From Gammaproteobacteria bacterium (GTDB lineage: Bacteria > Pseudomonadota > Gammaproteobacteria > Pseudomonadales > Halieaceae): 13,309 nt of DNA. Shown here piece by piece: positions 7,738 through 13,309 of the stretch (position 1 is the first letter of the stretch; every line of letters begins with the position of its first letter). The notes under the pieces were generated by a model. The model was given only the letters and a program-made list of their open reading frames with translations. It searched no databases and was not told the origin of the DNA. Where the stretch lies: contig PDSN01000124.1 in assembly GCA_002748505.1 (NCBI GenBank), positions 1-13,309 of the forward strand. Reading direction: 5' to 3'. The position numbers and the translations under genes were made by a program.

Positions 7738-7923
7738 ATGATTGACGATAAGTTGCTGAGCATTTTAGTGTGCCCCGTAAGCAAAGCGCCACTTGAATAT
7801 GATAAGGAAAACAACGAGTTACTTTGTAAGGCCAGTGGTTTGGCCTACCCCGTGCGCGACGGTATTCCGGTGATGCTGGAGAGCGAAGCGCGGCACATGA
7901 CCGCTGACGAAAAGCTGGGGTGA
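7738..7923 (+). CDS. Trm112 / YcaR-like small protein
   Basis: This 61-residue protein resembles E. coli YcaR along its full length: a short helix, a CPVS-K-x-P-L turn, ELLCKASGLAYPVRDGIPVMLESEAR, then a charged tail. In eukaryotes and archaea Trm112 is a zinc-binding activator of methyltransferases. The bacterial members have no firmly established role. The E. coli protein has CPVC where this one has CPVS, so a full four-cysteine zinc site cannot form: only Cys12 and the Cys in ELLC remain. Pseudomonas-type members, as I recall them, also lack that second Cys. In E. coli and Pseudomonas the gene sits between lpxK and kdsB, whereas here it precedes a HIT gene by 3 bases. The ribosome binding site is weak (TAGAG close to the ATG). 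Confidence 0.85.
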   Translation: MIDDKLLSILVCPVSKAPLEYDKENNELLCKASGLAYPVRDGIPVMLESEARHMTADEKLG

Positions 7924-7926
7924 GTG

Positions 7927-8271
7927 ATGAGCACGGTATTTAGCAAAATTATCAACGGTGAATTACCCGCCGATAAGCTCCACGAAGATGAGCACTGTAT
8001 TGTCATTCGCGATATCAACCCTCAGGCACCGGTACATCTTTTGATTATTCCGCGTCGGGAAATTCCCCGCCTGGTGGACGCCACCCAGGACGATCAGGCC
8101 TTACTGGGGCATTTGATGCTGGTGGCGAGTAAAATGGCCGTGCAATTAGGTGTGCAAGAGGCTTTCCGTTTGGTGCTGAACAACGGCGAAAGTGCAGGGC
8201 AAACGGTGTTTCACGTACACATGCATCTGCTGGCTGGGCAGGCTTTTCCCGAGCGGTCTCTGGCTTCGTAA
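7927..8271 (+). CDS. hinT: HIT-family purine nucleoside phosphoramidase (HinT-like)
   Basis: HIT proteins of this type hydrolyse adenosine 5'-phosphoramidates, including lysyl-adenylate by-products of tRNA charging, and usually form homodimers. The N-terminus (STVFSKIINGELPADKLHEDE) and the IPRREIPRL segment are typical. The triad motif reads His96-Val-His98-Met-His100, with His98 expected to be the nucleophile and NNGESAGQTVFH preceding it. The length of 114 residues is normal for bacterial HinT. I chose ATG 7927 over GTG 7924 because the GGGG run at 7917-7920 is better spaced for it and the homologous start is M-S. It is a soluble cytoplasmic enzyme, probably co-transcribed with the small gene before it. 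Hydrolysis of aminoacyl-adenylates would be in keeping with the alanyl-tRNA synthetase gene that follows, but that link is inference. Confidence 0.92.
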   Translation: MSTVFSKIINGELPADKLHEDEHCIVIRDINPQAPVHLLIIPRREIPRLVDATQDDQALLGHLMLVASKMAVQLGVQEAFRLVLNNGESAGQTVFHVHMHLLAGQAFPERSLAS

Positions 8272-8291
8272 ACCCACAAAACCTTCTATCG

Positions 8292-8314
8292 ACGCCGCAC
8301 AGGCGGCGTTTTTT
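8292..8314 (+). terminator. rho-independent terminator after the HIT gene, immediately before alaS
   Basis: A perfect 7-bp stem, ACGCCGC (8292-8298) with GCGGCGT (8303-8309), closes the loop ACAG and is followed by a T run to 8314. Only 14 bases separate it from the alaS start codon, so it may also act as an attenuator or operator for alaS. Confidence 0.85.
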
Positions 8315-8328
8315 ATGTGAGATATACC

Positions 8329-10929
8329 ATGAAAACCGTAGAGATTCGCGAAGCGTTTCTGCGCTACTTTGAGGAACAGGGACACCAGCGTGTGCCCAGC
8401 AGTTCTTTGGTGCCGAACAACGACCCTACCTTGCTGTTTACCAATGCGGGTATGAATCAGTTTAAAGATACGTTTTTAGGCACGGATCCGCGCTCCTACA
8501 ATCGCGCCACTTCCAGTCAGCGCTGTGTGCGCGCCGGTGGCAAGCACAACGATTTAGAAAACGTGGGTTACACCGCGCGTCACCACACTTTTTTTGAAAT
8601 GCTGGGTAATTTCAGTTTTGGTGATTATTTCAAACGCGAAGCCATCAAATTTGCCTGGGATTTTTTAACTGAGGTGCTCGGCTTGCCCGAAGAACGCCTG
8701 TGGGTGACAGTGCATGTCTCTGACGATGAGGCGGCATCGATCTGGCTGGATGAAATGAAAGTCAACCCCGAGCGGTTTTCCCGTTTGGATGAAGACAATT
8801 TTTGGCAAATGGGCGATACCGGCCCCTGTGGGCCTTGCTCAGAAGTATTTTATGACCACGGCCCGGATGTGCCCGGTGGCCCGCCCGGCAGTGAAAACGA
8901 CGATTTAGATCGCTATATTGAGATCTGGAATCTGGTCTTTATGCAATATAACCGCGATGCCAGTGGCCATATGGCGCCACTGCCTCACCCATCGGTGGAT
9001 ACCGGCATGGGACTTGAGCGCATCGCGGCGGTAATGCAAGACGTGCACAGCAACTACGAAATTGACCTGTTTCAGGCTTTAATTAAGGCCGCAGCCGACA
9101 TCCTGGGTGTACAGGATTTACAACACAGTTCACTGCGGGTGATTGTCGATCATATTCGCTCCTGCGCATTTTTAATTGCCGACGGCGTGATGCCCGGCAA
9201 TGAGGGTCGCGGTTACGTGTTGCGCCGCATTATTCGCCGCGCGGTTCGCCACGGAAATAAACTGGGTGCAAAACAGCCGTTTTTCTACAAGCTGGTAGCG
9301 GAGCTGGCCGCGCAAATGGCTGCGGCGTATCCAGAACTCGAAACACAACGAGCCAATATCGAAAAAGTGCTGCTTGCGGAAGAGCAGCAGTTCGCCAAAA
9401 CCCTGGATAAGGGTATGGCGCTGCTGTCGCAGGTGATTGAAGAGTTAGACGGCGATACCATCCCCGGCGATGTGATTTTCAAGCTGTATGACACCCACGG
9501 TTTTCCAGTGGATTTAACCGGCGATATCGCCCGCGAGCGCGGTTTGGCATTGGATATTCCCGGTTACGATCAGGCCATGGCAGAGCAGCGCCTGCATTCC
9601 CAGGAAGCGGGCAGCTTCAAGGTGGATTACAACGATGTGTTGAAGCTCGATGGCGCCACGGAGTTTACCGGCTATGGGGATTTGGACGGCGAGGCCACGG
9701 TGGTGGCGCTGCTGCGCGACGGCGAGCCCTGTGACGTGCTGGCCGCCTCATCAAAGGGTGTGGTCGTGCTTGATCGCACACCGTTTTATGCCGAATCCGG
9801 CGGGCAGGTGGGCGACAGCGGTTATCTGCAAAACACCTCGGTGGTGATGCAGGTGTCCGATACCACCAAGGCCAGCGCTCACCATTTGCATCACGTGCTC
9901 GTGGAATCGGGTGAGGTTCATGTCGGTGATGTGCTGACCGCCAAGGTTAACAGTGAGGTGCGCGGTGCGATTCGTTTAAACCACTCTGCCACCCATTTAT
10001 TACACGCCGCATTGCGGGAAATTCTCGGCGATCACGTGCTGCAAAAAGGCTCGCTGGTCGATGCCAACCGCCTGCGTTTTGATTTTACCCACCCCGAGGC
10101 GGTGGATACCGAGACGCTGGCACAGGTGGAGCTGCGCGTCAACGAACAGGTGCGCGCCAATACGCCGATTGCCACCGAGTTGATGGCGATGGATAAAGCC
10201 ATTGAATCCGGTGCGATGGCGCTGTTTGGCGAAAAGTACGACGATGAAGTGCGCGTACTGACAATGGGTGCAAATCGCTTCTCGGTGGAACTGTGCGGCG
10301 GCACCCATGCTAACCGCACCGGTGATATCGGCCTGTTTCGCATTGTCTCGGAATCCGGCGTGGCCGCCGGGGTGCGTCGTATCGAAGCGGTAACCGGCAG
10401 CGGCGCACTGGCGGTATTACATCGTCAAGACAGAGAATTGCGCGAGACCTGTGAGCTGGTGAAAGCCCGTCCCGACACCCTGTCTGCCAAGGTGTTAATG
10501 CTGCGCGATCACGCCCGCGAGCAGGAAAAAGCCCTGGAGCAGTTAAAGCATAAGCTCGCCGCAGCGGCGGGCGATGATCTCGGCAGTCGGGCGGTGGATG
10601 TGGCAGGCTGCAAAGTGCTGGCCGCACGTTTGGATGGTGTCGACCCGAAATCCCTGCGCGATACCGTCGATCAGTTAAAAAACAAACTGGGCGAAGCGGT
10701 GATTTTCCTGGCAGCGGTGAATGGCGAAAAAATAGCGCTGATCGCCGGTGTTACCAAGTCACTGTGTTCTGAGATCAAAGCGGGGGATTTAATGCGGCAT
10801 TTCGCCACCAAATTAGGCGGTAAAGGCGGCGGTCGACCCGATATGGCGCAAGGTGGTGGCAGTGATGTGGCGGCGCTGGATGCGGTGCTGGCGGAAGTGC
10901 CCGGCTGGGTCGAGCAGCAGCGGTCGTGA
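8329..10929 (+). CDS. alaS: alanyl-tRNA synthetase
   Basis: AlaRS charges tRNA-Ala and edits mischarged Ser and Gly. The class II catalytic core is at the N-terminus, with DPTLLFTNAGMNQFKD, motif 2 beginning at Arg84 (RHHTFFEMLGNFSFG) and motif 3 around Asp224 (SVDTGMGLERIA). The editing domain carries its zinc-site residues His552 and His556 (HSATH) and Cys656 and His660 (CGGTH). A helical stretch and the glycine-rich C-Ala domain (GGKGGGRPDMAQGG) complete the protein. The length of 866 residues compares with 876 in E. coli. I use ATG 8329 because MKTVEIREAFL aligns with the known N-terminus; a GTG at 8317 in frame is less likely. The Shine-Dalgarno is weak (GAGA). E. coli AlaRS represses its own gene by binding a palindrome at the promoter; the palindromic hairpin just upstream invites comparison. 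No clear terminator follows, so readthrough into lysC is possible. Confidence 0.98.
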   Translation: MKTVEIREAFLRYFEEQGHQRVPSSSLVPNNDPTLLFTNAGMNQFKDTFLGTDPRSYNRATSSQRCVRAGGKHNDLENVGYTARHHTFFEMLGNFSFGDYFKREAIKFAWDFLTEVLGLPEERLWVTVHVSDDEAASIWLDEMKVNPERFSRLDEDNFWQMGDTGPCGPCSEVFYDHGPDVPGGPPGSENDDLDRYIEIWNLVFMQYNRDASGHMAPLPHPSVDTGMGLERIAAVMQDVHSNYEIDLFQALIKAAADILGVQDLQHSSLRVIVDHIRSCAFLIADGVMPGNEGRGYVLRRIIRRAVRHGNKLGAKQPFFYKLVAELAAQMAAAYPELETQRANIEKVLLAEEQQFAKTLDKGMALLSQVIEELDGDTIPGDVIFKLYDTHGFPVDLTGDIARERGLALDIPGYDQAMAEQRLHSQEAGSFKVDYNDVLKLDGATEFTGYGDLDGEATVVALLRDGEPCDVLAASSKGVVVLDRTPFYAESGGQVGDSGYLQNTSVVMQVSDTTKASAHHLHHVLVESGEVHVGDVLTAKVNSEVRGAIRLNHSATHLLHAALREILGDHVLQKGSLVDANRLRFDFTHPEAVDTETLAQVELRVNEQVRANTPIATELMAMDKAIESGAMALFGEKYDDEVRVLTMGANRFSVELCGGTHANRTGDIGLFRIVSESGVAAGVRRIEAVTGSGALAVLHRQDRELRETCELVKARPDTLSAKVLMLRDHAREQEKALEQLKHKLAAAAGDDLGSRAVDVAGCKVLAARLDGVDPKSLRDTVDQLKNKLGEAVIFLAAVNGEKIALIAGVTKSLCSEIKAGDLMRHFATKLGGKGGGRPDMAQGGGSDVAALDAVLAEVPGWVEQQRS

Positions 10930-10974
10930 GGTATTCACACATCATTTTTTGCTCAGCTTTAATTCACCGCGTCT

Positions 10975-11002
10975 TTGGTGTTAAATAGATACTTCTTATT
11001 TT
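10975..11002 (+). promoter_or_regulatory. candidate promoter for lysC
   Basis: TTGGTG (10975-10980) and TATTTT (10997-11002) are separated by 16 bases in the A/T-rich part of the 109-base gap between alaS and lysC. The match is moderate and was chosen as the best pair by eye. The gap is too short and lacks the structure needed for a lysine riboswitch, which E. coli lysC has. Confidence 0.3.
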
Positions 11003-11004
11003 TT

Positions 11005-11015
11005 CCCGAGTCGGG
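11005..11015 (+). repeat. 11-bp palindrome ahead of lysC
   Basis: CCCGA-G-TCGGG is a perfect inverted repeat with a single central base. It lies just downstream of the candidate -10 element, around the expected start of transcription and 23 bases before the lysC start codon. One base is too short for an RNA hairpin loop at full pairing, so a protein-binding site is the more natural reading. Confidence 0.5.
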
Positions 11016-11038
11016 CTTGTGATTGAGTTAAGCAGCAG

Positions 11039-12280
11039 ATGAGTTTGATTGTACAAAAATTTGGCGGTACTTCTGTAGGCAGTGTTGAACGTATAGAAGC
11101 GGTGGCGGATAAAGTGGCGGGTTTTGCCGAGCTGGGTCACCAGATCGTGGTTGTGGTGTCGGCAATGAGCGGTGAAACCAACCGTTTAATCGGTCTTGCC
11201 AAAGAGATTCAAGAGAACCCGGTTGCGCGTGAGTTAGATGTGCTGGTTTCTACGGGTGAGCAGGTCACCACGGCTTTGTTATCCATGGCGCTTGCCAAGC
11301 GCAAGGTGCCAGCGCGTTCCTACAATGGTTCGCAGGTGCGTATTCTTACCGATGAAGCCCACACCAAAGCACGTATTCGCAAGATTGACGACCACCGCAT
11401 TCGCGCAGATTTGGAGGCGGGACGAGTGGTCGTCGTTGCGGGCTTTCAAGGGGCGGATGAACACGGCAATATCACGACTCTGGGGCGCGGCGGCTCAGAC
11501 ACCACCGCAGTGGCGCTGGCGGCGGCGCTCAAAGCCGATGAATGCCAGATCTACACTGACGTGGACGGCGTTTACACTACCGATCCGCGTGTGGTAGCAG
11601 AGGCGCGGCGGCTAGAGCAGATTACCTTTGAAGAGATGCTGGAAATGGCCAGCATGGGCTCAAAGGTGTTGCAAATACGCTCTGTGGAATTTGCTGGAAA
11701 GTACAATGTACCCCTGCGTGTGCTGCACAGTTTTAAAGAAGGCCCGGGCACACTGATTACCTTAGAGGAACCCGACAGTATGGAAACACCAACCATTGCC
11801 GGTATTGCGTTTAATCGCGATGAAGCGAAACTGACTATTCTCGGTGTGCCGGATATGCCGGGAGTCGCCTATAAAATTCTCGGCCCGATTGGCGATGCCA
11901 ATATTGAAGTGGACGTAATTATTCAGAATATGTCTGAAGATAATACGACCAATTTCACGTTTACCGTGTCGCGCAGTGAACTGCCGCGCGCGCAAGCCAT
12001 TTTAGAGCGCACCGCTGGCGAGTTGCGTGCCAGGGAAGTGCGCGCTGATAATAAAATCGCCAAAGTCTCGGTTGTCGGCGTGGGTATGCGTTCCCACGCG
12101 GGCGTCGCCAGTCAGATGTTCGCCGCACTGGCTGAGGTGGGTATCAATATCCAGATGATTACCACCTCGGAGATTAAAATTTCCGTAATTGTGGATGAAA
12201 AATACCTGGAATTGGCGGTGCGAGCGCTGCATTCTTCGTTTGGACTGGAAAAAGAACCCATTGATGAGGCCGCAGCATAG
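11039..12280 (+). CDS. lysC: aspartokinase (two-ACT-domain type)
   Basis: Aspartokinase phosphorylates aspartate, the first step towards lysine, threonine, methionine and diaminopimelate. The kinase domain opens with K7-F-G-G-T-S-V-G and includes GRGGSDTTAVALAAAL, YTDVDGVYTTDPR and the MLEMASMGSKVLQIRSVEFA segment. Two ACT regulatory domains follow, from about residue 264 (LTILGVPDMPGVA) and about residue 343 (VSVVGVGMRSHAGVASQMFAAL). With 413 residues and no fused homoserine dehydrogenase it matches the Pseudomonas/Corynebacterium-type enzyme, usually inhibited by lysine plus threonine. TAAG six bases before the ATG serves as a modest ribosome binding site. An in-frame ATG at codon 248 could produce a separate regulatory subunit. 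The order alaS-lysC-csrA is conserved in Pseudomonas. Confidence 0.97.
   Translation: MSLIVQKFGGTSVGSVERIEAVADKVAGFAELGHQIVVVVSAMSGETNRLIGLAKEIQENPVARELDVLVSTGEQVTTALLSMALAKRKVPARSYNGSQVRILTDEAHTKARIRKIDDHRIRADLEAGRVVVVAGFQGADEHGNITTLGRGGSDTTAVALAAALKADECQIYTDVDGVYTTDPRVVAEARRLEQITFEEMLEMASMGSKVLQIRSVEFAGKYNVPLRVLHSFKEGPGTLITLEEPDSMETPTIAGIAFNRDEAKLTILGVPDMPGVAYKILGPIGDANIEVDVIIQNMSEDNTTNFTFTVSRSELPRAQAILERTAGELRAREVRADNKIAKVSVVGVGMRSHAGVASQMFAALAEVGINIQMITTSEIKISVIVDEKYLELAVRALHSSFGLEKEPIDEAAA
11764..11782 (+). promoter_or_regulatory. internal ribosome binding site and start for a lysC beta subunit
   Basis: The purine-rich AGAGGAA (11764-11770) stands nine bases before an in-frame ATG (11780-11782) at codon 248 of lysC. 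Translation from there would give a 166-residue protein holding only the two ACT domains. In Bacillus subtilis and Corynebacterium glutamicum, aspartokinase is an alpha2-beta2 complex made from exactly such an in-phase internal start near residue 250. The anti-Shine-Dalgarno match is only four contiguous bases (GAGG or AGGA), so use of this start is likely but unproven. Confidence 0.55.
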
Positions 12281-12356
12281 GCCTCAGGGTTAACTCCACA
12301 GACGTTTCGTCAAAAGCGGTCACTTGATAAAAATAAAAGATTTGTTTGTAATTTCG

Positions 12357-12365
12357 TGGTATTAT
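12357..12365 (+). promoter_or_regulatory. candidate extended -10 promoter of csrA
   Basis: TGGTATTAT is an extended -10 (TG-N-TATTAT) in an A/T-rich stretch; no matching -35 is visible at 16-18 bases. Transcription would start near 12372, giving a leader of about 90 bases before the csrA ATG. E. coli csrA has several promoters, so others may exist here. Confidence 0.4.
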
Positions 12366-12374
12366 TCACCTTTC

Positions 12375-12396
12375 TGTTATCAGAGCTGCGGTAACA
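12375..12396 (+). repeat. inverted repeat at the 5' end of the predicted csrA leader
   Basis: TGTTATC (12375-12381) can pair with GGTAACA (12390-12396) over seven positions, one of them G-U in RNA, around the loop AGAGCTGC. It falls at the very start of the predicted csrA transcript, where it could stabilise the RNA or bind a regulator. It is not followed by a T run and so is not a terminator. Confidence 0.4.
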
Positions 12397-12461
12397 AAAA
12401 CGACGAAACACGTGGCAAGCTGTCAAAGGGGCAGGCATAGTCTCAAACGGGGTTTTCTAAC

Positions 12462-12659
12462 ATGTTGATTTTAACGCGTCGAGTGGGTGAGTCTTTGATG
12501 GTGGGAGATGATATCAAAGTCACTTTTCTGGGCATTAAAGGTAACCAGGTGCGCCTGGGAGTGAACGCTCCGCGTGATGTTGCCGTACACCGTGAAGAAG
12601 TCTACAAGCGTATTCAAGACGACCAAAACCATGAGGGAGACGCAGAAAACGACGGATAA
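12462..12659 (+). CDS. csrA: carbon storage regulator CsrA / RsmA
   Basis: CsrA is a dimeric RNA-binding protein that represses or activates translation by binding GGA motifs in mRNA leaders, controlling carbon storage, motility, biofilm and secretion. The protein starts MLILTRRVGESLMVGDD, contains the GIKGNQVRLGVNAP core, and ends with VHREEVYKRIQ. The RNA-contact residues Leu4, Arg6 and Arg44 are conserved. The first 50 residues align closely with the 61-residue E. coli protein, and the acidic tail after residue 53 is variable, as is usual. The length is 65 residues. A GGGG run at 12449-12452, nine bases before the ATG, is the ribosome binding site. No obvious terminator follows; the tRNA-Ser promoter lies about 20 bases after the stop codon. 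Confidence 0.98.
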   Translation: MLILTRRVGESLMVGDDIKVTFLGIKGNQVRLGVNAPRDVAVHREEVYKRIQDDQNHEGDAENDG

Positions 12660-12679
12660 GCCCTTTGTTTTTTGCACAG

Positions 12680-12699
12680 TTGTGGTATCATGCCGCGCC
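12680..12699 (+). promoter_or_regulatory. promoter of tRNA-Ser with GC-rich discriminator
   Basis: TTGTGGTATCATGCC contains an extended -10 (TGGTATCAT, 12683-12691). The next eight bases, GCCGCGCC, are all G or C, which is the discriminator type found at stringently controlled stable-RNA promoters. A leader of about 42 bases would precede the tRNA. The -35 region is weak. Confidence 0.6.
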
Positions 12700-12739
12700 T
12701 GTTAGTTGGAGATCGCTAAGTTCTCCTGCGACACACCCC

Positions 12740-12829
12740 GGAGAGCTGGCCGAGTGGCTGAAGGCGCACCCCTGCTAAGGGTGTATAGGTTAACCCCTAT
12801 CGAGGGTTCGAATCCCTCGCTCTCCGCCA
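12740..12829 (+). tRNA. tRNA-Ser(GCU)
   Basis: The gene decodes AGC and AGU serine codons. The acceptor stem GGAGAGC pairs perfectly with GCTCTCC, followed by discriminator G and an encoded CCA. The anticodon stem CACCC/GGGTG encloses loop CTGCTAA, with anticodon GCT at 12774-12776. The T arm reads GAGGGTTCGAATCCCTC. A long variable arm (about 12784-12802) is present, as expected for a class II serine tRNA. The 90-base length fits. It sits after csrA, as in Pseudomonas, but stands alone here. Confidence 0.98.
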
Positions 12830-12833
12830 TATC

Positions 12834-12864
12834 AAAAAGAGTCCTCCTGTGGGCTCTTTTTTTT
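12834..12864 (+). terminator. rho-independent terminator after tRNA-Ser
   Basis: AAAGAGTCC pairs with GGGCTCTTT (one G-U pair) around the loop TCCTGT, and the right arm runs into eight T residues ending at 12864. It begins about five bases after the tRNA CCA end. Confidence 0.88.
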
Positions 12865-12929
12865 GCCTGCACCTTACCCCTGCGGTGCTGTCGTGAACAT
12901 TTTCCCGAAAATTCCATTTACTGGTGAAA

Positions 12930-12948
12930 TATCCGGCCAACCCGGATA
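12930..12948 (+). repeat. perfect 7-bp inverted repeat upstream of tdh
   Basis: TATCCGG (12930-12936) and CCGGATA (12942-12948) flank the five bases CCAAC. It is centred about 59 bases upstream of the likely tdh transcription start, a typical place for an activator site. It has no T run and so is not a terminator. Confidence 0.55.
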
Positions 12949-12985
12949 AATACCCCGTGGCGGTGCGTTTGGGCCTGTTCAGGCG

Positions 12986-12991
12986 TACAAT
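12986..12991 (+). promoter_or_regulatory. candidate -10 element of tdh
   Basis: TACAAT matches 5 of 6 consensus bases; transcription would start near 12998, about 28 bases before the ATG. The -35 region at 16-18 bases is poor, consistent with a promoter that needs an activator. Confidence 0.4.
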
Positions 12992-13025
12992 GCGGTGGTG
13001 ATTTTTGGGTTCAGGAAGGCTCAAC

Positions 13026-13309
13026 ATGAAAGCACTGCTTAAAAAAGAAGCGAGCAAAGGTATCTGGCTGGACGATGTCGCCATGCCGACGGTGGGCATC
13101 AACGATGTCCTGATAAAAGTTAAGCGCACCGCGATTTGTGGCACGGATATGCATATCTATCAGTGGGATGAGTGGGCGCAAAAAACGATTCCGGTGCCCA
13201 TGGTGGTCGGGCATGAGTTTGTCGGTGAGATTGTCGAGGTAGGTTCCAACGTCAACGACTTTCACCCAGGGCAGATCGTCTCCGGCGAAGGGCATGTGGT
13301 TTGCGGGCG
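13026..13309 (+). CDS. tdh: L-threonine 3-dehydrogenase, N-terminal part (3' end outside window)
   Basis: Tdh is a zinc-dependent, NAD-linked medium-chain dehydrogenase that oxidises threonine to 2-amino-3-ketobutyrate, which Kbl then cleaves to glycine and acetyl-CoA. The visible 94 codons match E. coli Tdh closely: MKALLKKEASKGIW at the start, Cys38 (AICGTD) and His63-Glu64 (VVGHEF) as catalytic-zinc ligands at the same residue numbers, YQWDEWAQKTIPVPM between them, and GEGHVVCG where the structural-zinc loop begins. AGGAAGG at 13014-13020, five bases before the ATG, is a strong ribosome binding site. The partner kbl, which precedes tdh in E. coli, is not upstream here. It may follow outside the window. 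Confidence 0.96.
   Translation, partial: MKALLKKEASKGIWLDDVAMPTVGINDVLIKVKRTAICGTDMHIYQWDEWAQKTIPVPMVVGHEFVGEIVEVGSNVNDFHPGQIVSGEGHVVCG

Noticed and set aside
10930..11038. Possible lysine riboswitch before lysC.
   Set aside because: The whole gap is 109 bases, too short for the lysine riboswitch fold plus expression platform, and no such stems are seen.
12702..13144. Minus-strand open frames over and after the tRNA, with peptide strings such as AESEGFEPSI and RARDSNPR.
   Set aside because: They are antisense readings of the tRNA-Ser gene, a well-known source of spurious protein annotations. They have no domain and cross a terminator.

Overview
The window looks like a stretch of conserved chromosome from a moderately GC-rich gammaproteobacterium. 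The order alaS - lysC - csrA - tRNA-Ser(GCU) is one I know from Pseudomonas and its relatives. That order, together with a minimal PutA and a secreted sulfatase, fits a marine, polysaccharide-degrading member of the Pseudomonadales/Cellvibrionales. This placement is inference from gene order and protein similarity remembered from known families; no search was run. Every gene recognised lies on the + strand. No CRISPR array, insertion sequence, phage gene or integrase is visible.

Positions 1-387 hold the C-terminal DNA-binding (LytTR) part of a regulator cut by the window edge. Positions 512-3637 are putA, a compact bifunctional proline catabolic enzyme without the autoregulatory DNA-binding domain, followed by a strong hairpin terminator. 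Positions 3740-7670 are a very tight run: secreted sulfatase, class C beta-lactamase-like hydrolase or esterase (1-base overlap), greB (5-base gap) and a secreted M23 peptidase (3-base gap). Positions 7738-8271 hold a small Trm112/YcaR-like protein and a HIT nucleotide hydrolase, closed by a second strong terminator. That terminator ends only 14 bases before the alaS start at 8329.

Positions 8329-12829 are the conserved informational and metabolic block: alanyl-tRNA synthetase, an aspartokinase with two ACT domains and a plausible internal start for a separate regulatory subunit, the RNA-binding regulator CsrA, and tRNA-Ser(GCU) with its own terminator. The window ends inside tdh (threonine 3-dehydrogenase), which has a strong ribosome binding site and a palindrome about 60 bases upstream of its probable transcription start.

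No new multi-gene system is evident. The observations most worth following are regulatory. A 15-base block that matches the tRNA-Ser promoter at 14 positions sits directly in front of the putA terminator (tRNA deletion scar or tiny RNA?). The hairpin that crowds alaS leaves almost no room for a separate promoter. The csrA upstream region has no GGA motif. lysC has an in-frame internal start, and there are palindromes ahead of lysC and tdh. At protein level, the sulfatase and the M23 peptidase each replace a normally conserved active-site histidine. No gap between genes exceeds 300 bases; the longest, 12830-13025 and 12281-12461, hold the elements listed.
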